NCBI RefSeq assembly: GCF_036884655.1
Contig: NC_088355.1
Coordinates: 36,795,001 to 36,859,000, forward strand
DNA from: Musa acuminata AAA Group
Taxonomy: Eukaryota > Streptophyta > Magnoliopsida > Zingiberales > Musaceae
Direction of reading: 5' to 3'
Length of the DNA stretch: 64,000 nt
Part shown: positions 1 to 10,537 of the stretch, piece after piece
How the letters are laid out: every line of letters starts with the position of its first letter
Numbering within the stretch: the stretch's first letter is position 1
Position numbers and translations under genes: made by a program
The notes under the pieces: model-generated
The model's input: the letters and a program-made list of their open reading frames with translations, nothing else
Databases searched by the model: none
What the model was told of the DNA's origin: nothing

Positions 1-267
1 AATAGTCACATGTTAACAGAATCATTTCTCGAGACTGTAAAGAACCAGTACAGCAAACCCATTGATTCATAAGGAAAAGAAGGGAAGAAGAAGGAAAACA
101 GAAAGGGTTGAACCTCAAATCCTTACACGCAATACACTGAGTACATAGGATTCCAACAAATTTGTCTTAGCAAAAACGAAATCTCTATCTTTGATCAGAA
201 GGCAACCACTTAGCTGTAAATGAATCAGGCCTTCGACACTGCAGAATGCAAACAAGTCCAAGTAGTA

Positions 268-1010
268 CTATTCCTCTAAGCCTGTTGGATTTCCTTCTGC
301 AGAAGCAAAACAGAAGAATGAATAAGTGGGATATGCTGGCATCTCACTCTACCTTTTGTTTCTCTTTTCCCTTGTAATTGAGTCAGAAGTGAGTTTTCTA
401 TTTCTTCTATTATGTTTTGGACGACCATTCCTAGGTTCCATAGAATTTAACTATCATGAAAACTTGGAATATAGACTGCTAGAGCAAGTGGTATGAAAAT
501 CTGTGCAAACTATGCAGCAAAAAGGACAAGCTTGAGTTTGGATAGACAATAAAGGGAATGAAATAGGAACTCACCATCATCAATGAGGCCCTTTTTATAT
601 CTTTCCATGCAGAGGAGAATATACTTGAAAGTTTCCACCTCACAAGGGATCATGAGCGCGCCCTGATGATCAAATCCAAACTCCTCCTCAGCCTTCTCTA
701 GGAGCAGTTTAAACACTGGAAGGCTCAGGTAACTTGTCGGTATGACGAACCTCCGCTGCTCTGGTCCTATGTAGACCGGGCAGTGACCCTTGGGGACATC
801 AGGTGGGGGTTGCGGGCTTTGGCAGCTCTCTTCATCTGAGTCACATTGGGACAACACATTCTTTAGGCGCTTGTCGACAGAAGGGGGAATACCAGATGAA
901 CATGGTTGCTCCTCCTTTTTACTGAGGGCAACCAATTGCCATTTATGCAGCATCTCTCTGAGTCTTACTATCTGCCAGATCCCTGTCATCTTCACACTTT
1001 CGTCGCTCAT
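268..1010 (-). CDS. SAUR-family auxin-responsive protein, two coding exons
   Basis: Small auxin-up RNA protein. Family members commonly act at the plasma membrane or in the cytosol by inhibiting PP2C.D phosphatases and so promoting cell expansion. Coding exons are 1010-575 and 296-268, giving 154 residues. The SAUR domain spans about residues 71-135 (DVPKGHCPVYIGPEQRRFVI, then IPTSYLSLPVFKLLLEKAEE, then FGFDHQGALMIPCEVETF). The N-terminal segment IWQIVRLREMLHKWQ is typical of the longer SAURs. A start at 1010 is chosen because CCACCATGAGC is a good plant initiation context and lies just after a possible splice acceptor; the open frame extends to 1028 only through a TTG codon. Reading straight through 575 gives an atypical tail, whereas the GATG|GTGAGT donor joined to the CTGCAG acceptor at 297 gives a short ending, EGNPTGLEE. 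Most SAUR genes lack introns, so the second exon is an inference; the domain call is firm. Confidence 0.85.
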
Positions 1011-2540
1011 GGTGGGAGGACTTAACAAGCAATGGACACACAGAGTACCAACAGTGATGAATCAGGCACACCAAGTATCAGTGATCACAAGAATTCATAG
1101 TTCTTCTGACTGTACAAGACAAAACTTTGGTTAATTATTGGGAAGCAAAATAAATAACACCAAGATGGAGTCCAATGCCTGAATGCTAATAAAATCAAAT
1201 GCAAAGTTTTAAAAAGCACAGATTTGATCAAATTTCACCTGGCACAATGTTTAATTAAGTTTCAGCTTCTAAAAATATTATCATACTCAAATCAAAGAAA
1301 TAAGGCCTTTATGTAGTACCAATGTATTCTTAACCTAATAAAACTTCGTTTTAGACTGGTGATGAATCTCTATCAATTGGTACAATGACGATGCAGATCA
1401 AGGAAATATTGAACTGCTTAATCCATGGCTTGATGGGAAGGAGCACAACATTGTAACACACTGCCTGCTGCCACAAATATACAATTCAAATTTAAACTGA
1501 AGAAGAATGTCTTTGTTGAGGCATCCAAGTTGGTTAGTATATTACTGCACAAGTGATAGGTTTCAGACTCAAGTCCACATGTGAGTATCATATATCATTT
1601 AATTGAATGAAAATGCTTTTCAAATTAAAAAAAAGAAGAAGAATGCTATTGTGATGTTTCTTCTGAATCTATCAAAATGATTAGGCTTAAAACAATGGTA
1701 GCCCTCAGCTTGGGACACCCATCAAACGATTAAAACAATGACACATGGTATGAAGCAGTAAAAACATCTTCAGAACTTATGGCGATTGAACAAACATGAA
1801 GGCATGTGGTGATTAGCATCACTGTATCACTAATCATATTCCAAAATGGCCCAAAACATGGAATTTATGGGCCCTATAGACAGTACACATTGCACGAGCA
1901 TAATGCAGTTGGAATTTTCTTCCTTGATTTCTTTAAATAGAAGAACGCATCAAATACAGACAATCCAGGATTATGTCTTGTAGTTTCTTGCTTCCAATTG
2001 CAAAAAGGGCTTAAATATAATCGAATCAGATTATGTGTATCTTGGTATGCATCAACAGCCTAACCTTTTCTCAAAATAATATAAAACATACTCAAATAAA
2101 CACCCTAATATTTTCTTCAAATTGCAGCCGGAATGTTCTATCATCCACACAGGTTCCTTATTACATTGCCACATTACAAGAACGTCATGATTGCATCAAA
2201 GAAACATAAGAACAATTAATTTAAAGGGAAATGTATGTAGTGCCTGTACCAACTTGGCATTTTCGATCAATGTCATGTTGGCTCATAAGGTAAACCAAAA
2301 CAAGCAGATGTTCCGCCAGAAAGTCATGAAATACGACCATCAACATATCAATTTCCAACAGGAAATAAGAATCTCTATTGCGTAAAGAATTGGATTGGAA
2401 TAGCACCGAATCAATGTGGAAACAAAGAGACCAAAAACATCTTTTTTAAGATCAGAGCCGGAAATTGTTTAATCATGGGATCATAAAGAGGAAAAAGATT
2501 CAAGATAGGATTGCGTGCTTGGGACGGCGATCACCTTCCG

Positions 2541-2640
2541 AGGCATCGCAGATGGAGAGGCGTTCACGAACAGGGAGGAGATGCTGCCATTGCGGAAGGA
2601 AACGAAGGGCTGTCGAGAGAAACAGAGAAGAGCGAGGAGA
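2541..2640 (-). other. Probable 5' leader exon of the SAUR gene, with a short uORF
   Basis: On the minus strand, about 30 bases below a TATA box, lies a CT-rich leader followed by an ATG that opens an eight-codon frame (MAASPPCS, then TGA). A possible donor (GGAAG|GTGATC) sits near 2541, and a possible acceptor (CTTGTTAAG) lies just before the SAUR start near 1020. The stretch 1021-2540 would then be a 1.5-kb leader intron; I see no coding signal in it. The exon limits are inferred and need a transcript. Confidence 0.4.
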
Positions 2641-2668
2641 GGAAAGGGAGGAGAAAAAGAAGGGCCTG

Positions 2669-2757
2669 TTTATAGTCGAAACTAGAATGACAGTTTTGGC
2701 CCCAACAATGATGCTTACGCCCCCTCTCTCGCCAACAGGGAATGGTCCGTCCACGTG
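2669..2757 (-). promoter_or_regulatory. Core promoter: TATA box and ABRE/G-box
   Basis: The minus strand reads CTATAAACAGG at 2675-2665, a good plant TATA box. About 80 bases upstream, at 2757-2752, is CACGTG inside ACACGTGGAC, which fits an ABRE/G-box bound by bZIP or bHLH factors. Both are oriented toward the SAUR gene. The sequence match is direct; promoter use is inferred. Confidence 0.45.
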
Positions 2758-3055
2758 TCAATTCATACGTGAGCGAGGCATCTTGTGCGGGATCGCCTTG
2801 CGGCGCCTTACGATTCGGGCTCCTTTTCGATTCTCTCCATCGGATGGTCAGGATCGGTTCGATTGGTATGGGGTCACAAAAGCCTTCCTTCGTCAAGCAG
2901 AGAGAAGAAGACGATGTACCAAAAGAAGGTCTTAACATATAGCAGCATCGTAAGAAACAATGGGAGGACTACTTGCACATCCCCAGGCATGTCTTGGTCT
3001 CAACCAAGCAGGATGCAGGGGAACAGTGCCTACAAATCAACGTCTTGATCTCAAG

Positions 3056-4177
3056 CTATCTGCTACTCTGAGAATTGCTTTCTGGTTTAGGACCCAAGCT
3101 GAGCCATGGCTGGTTCTCCGCTGGCTTTGCCGCCGCCGGCCCTGCTGATCCACCATGGACTTGATATGGTGCATGGCCCATCCTAAAAGTTCAGAGCTCA
3201 GGATCAACACACAATCATGGGGAAGCAAAGGAAAATTACGAGGGAGAAGTACCGACCGGTCCTTCCTCTTCCCAAGGAATCGGTTGAGGGAGTTCCTCCT
3301 CGCTATGGGCATGTCTGTCACCAATGGAGGATCCATGAGCATGATGTGAAGAAGCATCAAGAATGTTAACGAAGGGTAATTACCGGAAGAATTAGCCTGG
3401 CCGGGCTCTGGCAGACTACTCTGCAGCGCCACCGCCGGTTCATTCGAGGTGCAGTCAGCTGCAGGATCTGCAATGCTCTCTTTGCTCGCCATGAGCAGCA
3501 GATCTTTGGCCTTGTCTGCGGGGAAATTGTCGAACACCAGAATCTGTCCGCCGTAGAAGATCGTCAACTGGTCCTTCCCAATCTCCCTGAGGTATCCATC
3601 TTAGAATTATATTCTTTAGCTGGAAACATGAAAGAAACAGATAGTTTTGGAGCTAAATCTTACTTAGCATCCGAAGGTTTGGTAGATTCCTCTGTTCTCG
3701 GAATGGCAGAAGAGTTAAGGCTGATGGAGTGCTGGGAAACCATCAGCTCCAGAGAATTTGAAGCATTTTTATCTGTACTTTTGTCAGCATGGTGATGATC
3801 CATTCCTGAGACTTCATTTCCTGGTTTGAAGCAGATGGTGTTGGGTACCCAAAAATTCCCTGAAAGATGAAGAAAAAGGCAGAACATTAAGAAATAAGAA
3901 TTGGTGAACGAAAACTTGGTTGTATTATTTCTCTGACTAAGATCAAAGTACAAACACTGCAAATCTGGGAGACTCAGAAAAAGATTCAGTGTCGAGATCA
4001 AACTAGGACACCATAGATCATTAGAATCTGACCTTTAGCTTGGTGGTCAATTGCTCTTGGAGCCAGCAGAAGACCAAGGTCACCAAAGCTGCCATTCTTC
4101 TTCAAGTACTGGCTCAAGAGTCTGCATGTGAGTGAGAAGTGGGATCTTCCCACTAACCTCTCTCCTCCTTTCTCCAT
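3056..4177 (-). CDS. JAZ (TIFY) jasmonate-signalling repressor
   Basis: Transcriptional repressor that binds MYC-type factors in the nucleus and is degraded through COI1 when jasmonoyl-isoleucine is present. Five exons (4177-4033, 3859-3664, 3586-3384, 3314-3257, 3182-3056) join in phase to give 242 residues. Residues 12-34 (SHFSLTCRLLSQYLKKNGSF) match the N-terminal region of JAZ1/JAZ10-like proteins that can contact MYC factors. The TIFY/ZIM motif starts at T122 (QLTIFYGGQILVFDNFPADK), the part that recruits NINJA and dimerises. The Jas motif lies at 182-207: DMPIARRNSLNRF, then LGKRKDRMGHAPY, matching S-L-x2-F-x2-K-R-x2-R-x5-P-Y. The degron box reads DMPIARR where (E/D)LPIARR is usual. The tail ends GPKPESNSQSSR. 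The Jas core and the PY end lie on separate exons, the arrangement that in other JAZ genes allows splice forms lacking the end of Jas. Confidence 0.95.
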
Positions 4178-4607
4178 TGCTTCTCTTCTCTCCTCCCTCT
4201 TACCTGTCTGCCTTCTTTTAAACCCTCCTCCTGTTTCTTCTGGTAACAGAGAAGAAACTTAGAGAAGAAGGTGAGACACAGACTGATGATATGCCTCTTT
4301 GCTTCCTGCTTTTTCGAGTGGTGGAAACAAGTGGAGGAACAGCAAACCGAATAAGAATAGCCGAAGAGAAAACACATGGCCCATGAAGCAGTAGAATAAT
4401 GGATGGTGTGTGACTGTCTCACTTTAGAGAGCACAGGAAAAAGGTACGGACCGATTCATTTCTTGCTCTTCTTCTTCTGCTGCTGCTGTTCTTTGCATGG
4501 TGTACATGATGCAATCCATGTACATGTAAAAGGATCGGATACTTCACAGGAAAAGCAAGTGCTTCATCTGTTGTTGGACAAGGTGACGTAAAAGGAAGAA
4601 GAAGTGG

Positions 4608-4613
4608 CACGTG
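4608..4613. promoter_or_regulatory. G-box (CACGTG) upstream of the JAZ gene
   Basis: A palindromic CACGTG lies 431 bases upstream of the JAZ start codon. MYC2-type bHLH factors bind this element and induce JAZ genes as negative feedback. The hexamer is seen directly; its use is inferred. Confidence 0.4.
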
Positions 4614-4799
4614 AAGACAATGAAAGAGGAAGACAATGGCATGATCGAGTGGAGTGAGGTGAAAGGAAGCGAAGGAGATTGCAGGTGGGTGCGTGGTGGC
4701 TTCGCCGAAGTGGTTTCGGCCGCCCATAGAGTGGCACATTTGCGACGCGTTGGATGGGGACATTTGATGTGAGATGTCACTTTAGAGTGCGGACATCTT

Positions 4800-5645
4800 T
4801 TATCTATTTATTCTTTATAATTAATTTTAACATGTGTATATATTCCTTCAAAATATAAAAATTTATATTATATTATATTTTATATATAGTTATATTTAAT
4901 TTTTATTATACTAATACTCTTTAAAAGCTCTATTATATAAAAAATATAAGAGTATTTGTAACACTCTACTTATACTTCTATCCATACCGTATGTATACAT
5001 ATGATTAAAGTAAGATATTATATTTTAATTTTTTTTATTATTATCGATAAAAGTATAATATAAATTAGACAATCTTACGATTAAAACATTCTAATTTACT
5101 AGATAAAATGATGAAGTTTCGCATATACATAATATTTTTGATATTTATTAACAATTATAATTTTTAATAATAATAAAAATATAAATAAAATATATCTAAA
5201 ATTTACACATACAAAATGTCTGTAGATCATCATTCATATTTGCGCAGGTATAAATTTGCACGTGCTTACTTCCCAACCCAATTAGTATCAATTAGTATCC
5301 TTATAAAAGAGAATTCAAATCATCACTTAGTAAGTATAAACTTTTATAGTTTTATTTAAGTGAGCATGCATTATGTCATGTATTCAATATTTCAAAATCG
5401 TTGGCATAAGATATTTAATAGTAAACTCCTCATCCTATTATTATTTTTTTAGCAAGTATAATCTTATAATATAGCATATGTAAAATAAAAAGATAAAATT
5501 CTACATCCAAATAATTTGAAATGATTATATGCACATGTAGGAAGTATAATAAATTCATTGACTTATATGTCCTATATCATAACATATACATATACTCTTA
5601 TATCACATGTCATCATAATATATATGTGCACTCTCACACTAGACG

Positions 5646-5699
<54 letters not shown>

Positions 5700-7300
5700 T
5701 TTCACATCACACGCCATAATATATATGTATACTCTCACACCGAATGTCATAATAGTAACATATCTATACACTCCTACACTTTATGTCATCATTTATATGC
5801 ATATAAGATTTTTTATTATTCATATATTTTTATACTTATAAAAAATATATATATATTCAACTCATGAGAATCATATAAGTCTAGGATGTGCTAGGGATGT
5901 GCTAGGGAGTGATACACCTATCAAATTAGTAGTACAAGGTCATAAGATATCTTAGTTAAGAACCCTACCTCTTGAATTATTAATTTTATAATAATTTATA
6001 GAAATTTTGATTAAAGTTATCATAAAATAAACTATACATGACCTAAAAATTCATCTAGATTTTATTATTATTATTTTAATAATTTACTCTATAATCAAAT
6101 GAACTAAGTATCAATCAAACCATCATATAATCTGCGAAGAAATTTTTCTACGAAGAAATTTTTCTTCACTATTTTAACTGATCAAACGATCTTAAATTAT
6201 CATGAAATTTTATAAAAAAATTAGGAAGCATATAAAACTAAATATGTAATAAATTTTAACTTAAAACATAATAATTCGAAGGCTAAAATAGCCTCCTAAT
6301 TCAAGTACCAACCCATATTCTATTATGTTAAAACTAGGTTAGGACTAGCTAAATTTATAAATCTTATCTCTTGATACACAAAGATAGAATTTACTCAATT
6401 CTAAATTTTACAAGTCCATAAAGAAATCTTTTAAAATATATCAAAAGGACAGAATCAAATCAAATATCTAAAAATATAAATTTAGCTCAAATAAAATTCT
6501 TCTAAAAGAATAAGAAATTTTGAATATCTCAAATTAGGATAATCATAACTCTTTGCACCGATTTCAAATTAAGATGAGGCAAAACATAATGATAAATTTA
6601 AAATCTAGATTACTCAAAAGCGATTAAAAAGATTAGCCTATAATATATAAAACTAAGGTCATAAATATAGAAAGAGAAGAATTAAATTTTTTTATCTCTA
6701 TATTCCTTACGGTTGGGGTTTCCTAACCTCCATGATAAAAGTTACGAAAATAACTAAAAAAACAAAGAGAGTCATGAGTTATTAGATTAATAAACAAGAT
6801 GATGTGGTAGAGGTACTTAAAATATTACCTTGAGGTCTAGGGTTATTAGGTTCAATCTCATTATACCTTATTTCAATTTTATTTTTTTTACTAAAATAAT
6901 GGTAGCAGTAATTTCGATTGAGTTTAATTTGATTCGACAAAGATGATTTTTTTTTTGTCTAAACTCATCATTCAATCTACTTATATGTCTCAACATTTGT
7001 AGTATAATACTTTCTTTTGACTTATATTTCTATTTAATTTATTTATTACTCTATTCATGTCAAAGTAGTCTATTATCCTTCGTATACATTAAATTTAAAA
7101 CTTAAACTTTTTATTTTAATTATATTCAAACTCATTCAAACCCTAAGATTTACTTAATGTTGATTAAAATTCAATCGACACTTTTAATCACTATATGCAT
7201 ACTTATTATCATAATTTAATATCATACTAAAATCCACTAGTACACGTTGGCTTGTTGTACTGTATTTAAAGTAAATATTAATACTTATGCATACTTAATT
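4800..7300. other. AT-rich gene-free region
   Basis: Very AT-rich DNA with stop codons in all frames and no recognisable domain. It contains a long TA microsatellite and scattered polypurine runs. It may be decayed transposon sequence, but I could not match it to a family. Confidence 0.6.
5646..5698. repeat. (TA)n microsatellite
   Basis: About 26 uninterrupted TA units. Nearby repeats of 'catca..atatatatg..actctcaca' at 5580-5780 look like a degenerate tandem unit around it. Confidence 0.9.
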
Positions 7301-8556
7301 TGTTAGGATCGGAGTGGCACTAAGAGGGGGAGTGAATTAGTACAGCGGTGAAGTGCGATAAACTTTTCACGATTTAAACATTTTTCGGAAACTTCGTACG
7401 ATAAAAGCAATGTTTTTGTTTAAAACCATTTCGATTGCGTTTTAACTTGAAGAGATAAGTAAGACGGAGACAAAGCAGTATAGCATTAAAGTGCAAATGG
7501 TTTGCAGTAATATAAATGACAATAAGTAAATGCAAACCAGAGATTATGTCGATTTTACAGTGGTTCGGTAAAATGACCTACATCCACTTGCGAGGCCCCT
7601 CTTCGATGAGGCTCCCACCTTCCACTAGCAAATCTCTTGAAAGGGAAGGGTAAATACCCCTCTTACAACTTTTACAAGCGATTCACTCTCTTACAGATTT
7701 TCAGCAAGAAAGAAGGAGGTGAACACTAGCAAATTGAAAACAAGACTAGCAAAGACTCTTCTAAGACTTTTCTCTCAATCAATTGCTTCTCAAAAAGTTG
7801 TAATCTCAGCTGAGATTTGAGGGGTATTTATAGGCCTCAAGAGGATTCAAATTTGGGCTCCAAATTTGAATTCTCGTTGGGTTCCTGATGCAGGCAGTGC
7901 CACCGCCTGTCAGTGTCAGACACTGACAGTGCTGGGCGGTGCCACCGCCCAGCTCTCGGGCGCTGGGTGATGCCACCACCTGGCTCTCGGGTGCTGGGCG
8001 GTGCAACCGCCTAGTCTGGCGGTGCCATCGCCAGACCCTTCGATTCACTTGATTGGGCTTCAAATTTAGCCCAACCAACTCTAATTTTGGGCCCAGTTGG
8101 CCCCTAGCCAGGATATAGGATTATCTCTTAATCCTAATCCTAATTACATGTGAACTACATAACAAAACACATCCTAAGCAAGTTTTCAACTGTGAATGTC
8201 GAGTCTTGTTCCGGCGAGCTTTCCGACGAACTTCTTCCGACGGGCTCCCAACAAGCTCCCGAACTTGTGATGACTTTAATGAGTAGCCGAGCCTTCTCGG
8301 TGATCTCCGTGAACCTCCGACGACCTCTTCGGCGAACTTCCGAAAATTCCGATAGGTTCTCGATTTCTTCTCGGTTGGTTCCGGCAGCATCTCCGACGAT
8401 TCTTCGGACTCTTAAACGTCCATCGAACTTGACTCCGGTATACTTGCTTTGTGTTTTCTGGTTATCGTAGTTAATCCTGCACACTTAACTCAATAATATG
8501 GATTAGATCAATTAACCCATCAATTGATTGTTATCATCAAAATCCGAGATTCAACA
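7301..8556. mobile_element. Solo LTR, 1256 bp, with 5-bp target duplication
   Basis: The segment begins TGTTAGGATCGGAG and ends GAGATTCAACA, i.e. TGTT...AACA ends as in plant LTRs. It is flanked on both sides by TAATT (7296-7300 and 8557-8561), an exact 5-bp target-site duplication. No gag, protease, integrase or reverse-transcriptase frame lies next to it, so it is a solo LTR left by recombination between two LTRs. A possible TATA-like sequence (GGTATTTATAGG) lies near 7825. The length over 1 kb suits SIRE/Maximus-type Copia or large Gypsy elements; the superfamily is not decided by the sequence. Reading frames inside it on both strands are not genes. Confidence 0.88.
7888..8036. repeat. GC-rich tandem near-palindromes inside the solo LTR
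   Basis: Roughly five diverged units of about 25-37 bases, each centred on a GGCGGTGCCACCGCC-like near-palindrome, several joined by AGCTCTCGGG. They stand out as a GC-rich island in AT-rich flanks and could form hairpins in RNA or single-stranded DNA. Confidence 0.75.
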
Positions 8557-8692
8557 TAATTAATATTTTATATAATACTAAAATTAATATTTTTAAAAAA
8601 TATATATTTTAATCTTTAAAATGATAAATATAAATATATCATTTATCATATTTACAAATGATAGACATCACAAATCATATCATTAAGTGATG

Positions 8693-8743
<51 letters not shown>

Positions 8744-9500
8744 TTTATTAGCAAGCTAGTTATAGATGAAAGTATGTGAGACTCAGACACTATAGTATTG
8801 TGCTTTTAAAATAAATGTCGAAGATATATTATTGGACATTATTCTTAATCGATCAACATTTAATATAAGAAGAAGCCTAGTCAATATGATAAAAGGTGAA
8901 TTAGATACGCCATGTTTACATAATATTTAAAGGAAATATGAAGTCATTAATGGTGATTATAGAATCAACAATATATAAAATAATCTTTTAAAGTATATTT
9001 TTACTCTACACTCACTAAATTAATATTACACTTGTTCCGCAATAAACAATAATTGATGTAATAAGATTTATGCCGCATCCGAACTCCTTCCTCTCTTTCA
9101 AATACAATAGGATTTGAAAAACGAGTCAATCCAATACTTTGATCAATCCTTCTTCTTCTTCTTTTTATTTTTTTATTTTTTTGCAAAAGTGATATATGTG
9201 TTAGTAGTTTCATACATGTAAAATAATATTCTAGTGACGATATACAAATGCTTAGTAGTTACATATATGTGTTAGAGAAGTCTTATCTGCTATCAAATGC
9301 TTCTCGTTAATATAATTTATCTTTTCTCACTCCTCCTCTGTCTCGGTCAAGCGCACGGGGTCAGGCAACGATGAAATCGTTGTCTGAGAGCGGGTGACGT
9401 CAGCGCACGTCGAGTCGGCATTATTGTCCTCCTTGGGCAGAGTGTCGTCCGGGCGCGGCTAACATCGTGGCACATTATGTCGTCATTTATTATCCCCATC
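8557..9500. other. AT-rich gene-free stretch
   Basis: AT-rich sequence with a TA microsatellite at 8697-8739 and a CTT/T-rich tract near 9150-9182. From about 9340 the base composition turns GC-rich, leading into the cupin relic. No intact coding sequence is seen. Confidence 0.5.
8697..8739. repeat. (TA)n microsatellite
   Basis: About 21 uninterrupted TA units, 140 bases beyond the end of the solo LTR. Confidence 0.9.
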
Positions 9501-9503
9501 ATC

Positions 9504-9929
9504 TACCTCGGAGAACCTCTCACGGGAAGGAAACTGTAGTACCCACCAGCTGCGAACGTCCTCCACGCTTGCGACGGAGCATGACTCATTGTGCACACCC
9601 ACCAGGTGTTCGAGGTACACGATGACGGGCATGTCAAGCTGACAGTACTTGGCTCAGATATTGATGCCGGCCAGCGGCCACAGTATACCGTGCCACCCAA
9701 CGTTTGGTTTGGCTCGTTCCCGACTCTGGATGTGGAATCGTGCGCAGCCGATGGCAGTCTTCTGGTGAAGAGGGCGGAAAGGGATGCCGAGTTGCATTAT
9801 TCTCTTGTAGGTTGCACATGTGCACCGGCTTTCCGGTTTCAGGACTTCTAGTTGGCCGTGCTCGGTGATCTGAAAGCTCTTGCTCCTCGTGCAGAACCGG
9901 TTCTCGACTTCCTTGTTCTTCCCAGCTGA
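9504..9929 (+). pseudogene. DUF985 cupin-family protein, broken copy
   Basis: The plus strand encodes recognisable DUF985 (YML079-like) cupin sequence: YLGEPLT at 9504-9524, then from 9606 VFEVHDDGHVKLTVLGSDID, GQRPQYTVPPNVWFGSFPTL and LHYSLVGCTCAPAFRFQDF. The family forms a small beta-barrel; its role in plants is not well defined. Three faults are visible. An 81-base segment (9525-9605) splits PLT from VFEV, and it carries an in-frame TAG. A second TAG at 9849-9851 falls where the family continues FELA. The N-terminal part before YLGEP is not recognisable. After the second stop the same frame continues LAVLGDLKALAPRAEPVLDF to a TGA at 9927-9929. The 81-base segment ends CCACCAG and keeps frame on both sides, so it may be a former intron whose donor now reads GG. 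Confidence 0.8.
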
Positions 9930-10537
9930 AGAGGCCTGTTTCCTGTGGATGAACATAAGCTTTTCGACTTTTGAGTCCTCCGCACAAAGTGTCTCTCAAC
10001 TGCAAAGTTGATTTGACGTTATTGACTAACAAAACATTGTCTCAAAACATGAATTCGGTGTGTAGAATCACAAGTAGTTTTGTTTGCATTATCTACATAA
10101 TAATGCTTCGATCAATGGCAGCTGAAACAATAACAGATTATAATCAGGACATAACAAGCACAGTATAATACATCAGCCCATAAATTTGCCAAATTGTAGA
10201 AATGAAGGCCTGAATTCTTGTAATACTTTCATCAAGCAACAGCAAAAGTTAAAAGAAGAGATTGCAAGTGCAGAATCCAAAGCACACTTTTGAATAATCC
10301 GGCAGTAATTCACCTCTTGAAAACCCATTTGGTACAAAAAAGAATGAATGGGGGACTAAGAAATGAAAAGATAAAAGAAGAGATTGCTATTTGCCGGTCT
10401 CTAAAACAACAGGACAACAGAACGAGTACTATTTTTCGTCAACCGATATAAAGTAAATTACTGCTAAGTCGTACAAGCTAATCAAATCCTTCGATAACAA
10501 ACTAGCCACTACAAGCAGGTAGATGCTGATCGTGTTG

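Noticed and set aside
2465..2942. 156-codon plus-strand frame and overlapping minus-strand frames
   Set aside because: Low-complexity Arg-rich translations of the SAUR promoter and leader; no domain.
5521..5841. 106-codon frame rich in Ile, Tyr and His
   Set aside because: Translation of the TA microsatellite and flanking degenerate repeats.
8121..8484. Overlapping frames of about 90-109 codons on both strands near 8.1-8.5 kb
   Set aside because: They lie inside the solo LTR, which is non-coding; the composition comes from GC-rich LTR sequence.
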